Positions 61,949-64,000 of a stretch of DNA of 64,000 nt are shown here, piece by piece; the first letter of the stretch is position 1, and the number at the start of each line of letters is the position of its first letter. The notes below the pieces were generated by a model. That model did not search any database, was not told the DNA's origin, and was given only the letters and a program-made list of their open reading frames with translations. This stretch comes from Microbacter sp. GSS18. Its GTDB lineage: Bacteria > Actinomycetota > Actinomycetes > Actinomycetales > Microbacteriaceae. The stretch covers positions 992,001 to 1,056,000 of the forward strand of contig CP119753.1 of the NCBI GenBank assembly GCA_029319145.1, in the 5' to 3' direction. The position numbers and the translations under genes are program-made.

Positions 61949-63285
61949 TGGCCCGCCGCCGCAAGCCGCTGCCGCCCGGCCGCTTCGGCCTGCCGTGGCT
62001 CGGCGAGACGCTCGCGATCGTGCGCAGCAACCACGGGTTCTACAAGGACCGCGTGGCCGCGTACGGGCCGATCTTCAAGACGCGCCTGTTCGGAAACGAC
62101 TTCGTCATCTTCTCGGGGCACGAGGCGTTCCACACCTTCGCCACCGACCCGCGCATCGTCCGCGGCGACGCGGACCCGGTGTCGGCCGAGCAGATCTTCA
62201 TCCACTCGCTCGCGCTCATCGACGGCGAGGAGCACCATCTCCGCAAGGCGCTGATGCTGCGCGCCGTCGGCTATCGGTCGGCGATCGGCTCGTACCTGCC
62301 GCGCATGCAGGAGCTGATGCAGGAGACCGTCGACCGCTGGACGACGACGGGCAGCGCCACCGTCAAGGACGACCTGCAGCGCTTCGCCGCGCGTCTCACC
62401 GCAGCCCTCTACACCGGAGACGAGTCGGACGCCGCCGTGCAGGAGCTCGACGAGCGGCTCGCCGACATGCGGGAGGCCTTCATGACGCTCCCGATCCCGA
62501 TCCCCGGCACGAAGTACGGCAAGGCGATCGCGGGGCGCAAGCGCGTCGACGAGATCATCGACGACGCGCTGCGCCGCCACCTCGACGGCGGGTACGACGA
62601 CATCGTCTCGCGCATGATCGCAGCGGCGCAGGAGGCGGGCGTCCCCGTCGACGACCTGCGCGGCGATATCCGTCATCTCATGTTCGCCGGCCAGGGCGGC
62701 TTCTTCGTGCCCCTGACGCTCACCACGATGATCCTCGGCCAGCGCCCCGACCTCATGGCGAGGGCGCGCGCCGAGGTCGCGGCGATCTCGCCCGAGGGGC
62801 CCGTCACGATGGACCAGATCGAGCGGATGGAGTACCTCGAGCAGATCTCAAAGGAGGTCCGCCGCTACTTCGCCATGAACTCCGCCACATTCTTCGGACG
62901 CGTGACCGACGAGATGGAGGTCGGCGGGTTCCGGATCCCGAAGGGCTGGGGCGCGATCGGCGCCATCCACGTCAACATGCGCAGCCCCGAGGTCTTCGAC
63001 GATCCCGAGAGGTTCGATCCCGACCGGTTCGAGCCGGCCCGCGAGGCCGCCCTCGAGCCGGGCAGCTACGTTCCGCACGGCGACGGCCAGGCGACGCACC
63101 ACCGCTGCCCCGGCGAGAACATCGTCACCGTGGCGACGAAGCTGTATCTGACACTGCTCCTGCGCCAGGCGACGTGGAGCATCCCCGACCAGGACCTCAC
63201 GCTCACCAACGAGCTCTTCCCGCTGCCCGAGAGCGGACTGCGGGCCACATTCACGCACGAAGTCCCGGCGACCGTGGGGGAGTGA
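61945..63285 (+). CDS. Cytochrome P450, atypical (hydroperoxide-metabolising or peroxygenase-like)
   Basis: 446 residues. K-helix E304-V-R-R307; heme-thiolate Cys388 in YVPHGDGQATHHRCPGE, an extended loop ending HRCPGE as in CYP152 fatty acid peroxygenases, with the CYP152-like ending LFPLPESGL. The I-helix reads LMFAGQGGFFVPLTLTTMIL (A248-F254): no acid-alcohol pair for oxygen activation, and not the CYP152 Arg-Pro either; GGFF recalls CYP74 hydroperoxide dehydratases. This suggests a P450 that uses a hydroperoxide rather than O2. No redox partner gene nearby. First of two ATGs chosen. Confidence 0.82.
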   Translation: MMARRRKPLPPGRFGLPWLGETLAIVRSNHGFYKDRVAAYGPIFKTRLFGNDFVIFSGHEAFHTFATDPRIVRGDADPVSAEQIFIHSLALIDGEEHHLRKALMLRAVGYRSAIGSYLPRMQELMQETVDRWTTTGSATVKDDLQRFAARLTAALYTGDESDAAVQELDERLADMREAFMTLPIPIPGTKYGKAIAGRKRVDEIIDDALRRHLDGGYDDIVSRMIAAAQEAGVPVDDLRGDIRHLMFAGQGGFFVPLTLTTMILGQRPDLMARARAEVAAISPEGPVTMDQIERMEYLEQISKEVRRYFAMNSATFFGRVTDEMEVGGFRIPKGWGAIGAIHVNMRSPEVFDDPERFDPDRFEPAREAALEPGSYVPHGDGQATHHRCPGENIVTVATKLYLTLLLRQATWSIPDQDLTLTNELFPLPESGLRATFTHEVPATVGE

Positions 63286-63348
63286 CATGCACACCACGGC
63301 GGCCGGGCCAGGACTTCACTCGGCATCCGTCAACCGTCGGGAGGCATC

Positions 63349-64000
63349 ATGGTCAATCTGATCGAACTCGCCCGGGTCCAGTACTCCGGTGTCAGGCAGG
63401 CGATCACCCGAACGCCCGCCGAGGTCGGCCTGGAGTACGAGGACGTGGCGTTCCCGGCGACCGACGGGGTGATGCTGCGCGGCTGGTTCATCCCCGCGGA
63501 CGTCACGCCGGCGCCGACGGTCGTGTGGGTCCACGGCTGGCCGTGGAACAGGCTCGGCAATGTGGCCGGCCAGGTGCCCTGGTCCGATCGCGACGTCGAC
63601 TTCCTGCCGTGCACCAGAGGCCTGCACGACGGCGGGTTCAACGTGCTGATGTTCGACCTCGCCAACCACGGTGAGAGTGACGCGCGGCCGCCGCTCACCT
63701 ACGGCGAATGGGAGTCGCGCGACGTGGCCGGGGCGATGGCCTTCCTCCGCGCACGCGAGGAGGTCGTCTCGGACCGCATCGGCGCGATCGGGACGTCGGC
63801 CGGCGGCAGCACGGTGCTGTATGGAACCGCCGCCGTCCAGCCCATCGGCGCGCTGCTGGTGGTCCAGCCGACGACGGTGCGGGTGTTCCGCGACAACCTC
63901 GCGCGGGATCTGCTCGGCGGCATCGGACCCGTCTTCGCGCGCACCCTGTCGGTGCTGTACTGGCTGCGCGGCGCGCCGTCGCCCGGGAAACACGACCCGG
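63349..64000 (+). CDS. Alpha/beta hydrolase, C-terminus outside window
   Basis: 217 codons seen. VVWVHGWPWNRLGN, MFDLANHGESDAR and the nucleophile elbow IGTSAGGST with Ser (about residue 150) are classic for alpha/beta hydrolases; the acid and His lie beyond the edge. No signal peptide. GGGAGG lies 5 nt before the ATG. Third gene of the dioxygenase-P450 unit, 63 bp after the P450. Confidence 0.85.
   Translation, partial: MVNLIELARVQYSGVRQAITRTPAEVGLEYEDVAFPATDGVMLRGWFIPADVTPAPTVVWVHGWPWNRLGNVAGQVPWSDRDVDFLPCTRGLHDGGFNVLMFDLANHGESDARPPLTYGEWESRDVAGAMAFLRAREEVVSDRIGAIGTSAGGSTVLYGTAAVQPIGALLVVQPTTVRVFRDNLARDLLGGIGPVFARTLSVLYWLRGAPSPGKHDP

Overview
The window is high-GC DNA from an actinobacterium, most likely family Microbacteriaceae and close to Microbacterium. 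This rests on gene content and order: glnA2-glnE-glnA1; pepA-lpdA-two-lipoyl E2; sepH/DUF4193/DUF3093/dut/DUF3710/DUF3159; ppgK; a SPOR-like 60-aa protein; and many promoters with a TAnnnT box 6-8 nt before the start codon, the layout of leaderless actinobacterial genes. It is almost entirely chromosomal core, with no phage, insertion sequence or CRISPR seen. Family assignments were made by eye from motifs and lengths, not by database search.

Layout. 1-6.7 kb: 3' truncated aceE (minus), tRNA-Val(TAC), a zinc-ribbon coiled-coil protein, a family A DNA polymerase-like protein, RNase P RNA and polyphosphate glucokinase. 6.7-13 kb: nitrogen assimilation, with glnA2, glnE and divergent glnA1 behind a four-half-site GlnR box; amt at 50 kb has a second candidate box. 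13-20 kb: RDD and DUF4191 membrane proteins, a membrane protein that looks like a dead kinase, then pepA-lpdA-E2, which serve the same 2-oxoacid dehydrogenase chemistry as aceE. 20-26 kb: PAC2 protein, primary sigma factor coupled to a CofE-like protein, an ATP-grasp protein, and a two-gene split alanine racemase. 26-32 kb: topoisomerase IV parE and parC convergent around a 74-bp tandem hairpin array. 32-46 kb: sepH, small conserved proteins, dut, aconitase behind a perfect palindrome, dxs, beta-oxidation fadB/fadA, RNase D. 46-52 kb: hydrolase, SufE, ZapE, Amt and a tRNA cluster. 52-56 kb: AlkD-like glycosylase, a secreted protein, a small protein and an EF-G-like GTPase.

56.3-64 kb is the accessory-looking region: an alpha/beta hydrolase with a cysteine nucleophile coupled to a GMC oxidoreductase, divergent from a cyclooxygenase/alpha-dioxygenase-like heme protein, an atypical cytochrome P450 and another hydrolase running off the end. 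Together they look like an oxidised-fatty-acid (oxylipin) pathway.

The two most interesting points are (1) the adjacent alanine racemase genes, where one has kept the PLP lysine barrel and the other the catalytic tyrosine domain, so that only a heterodimer would have a complete active site, and (2) the dioxygenase-P450-GMC-hydrolase cluster, a bacterial unfused arrangement reminiscent of fungal dioxygenase-P450 fusions.
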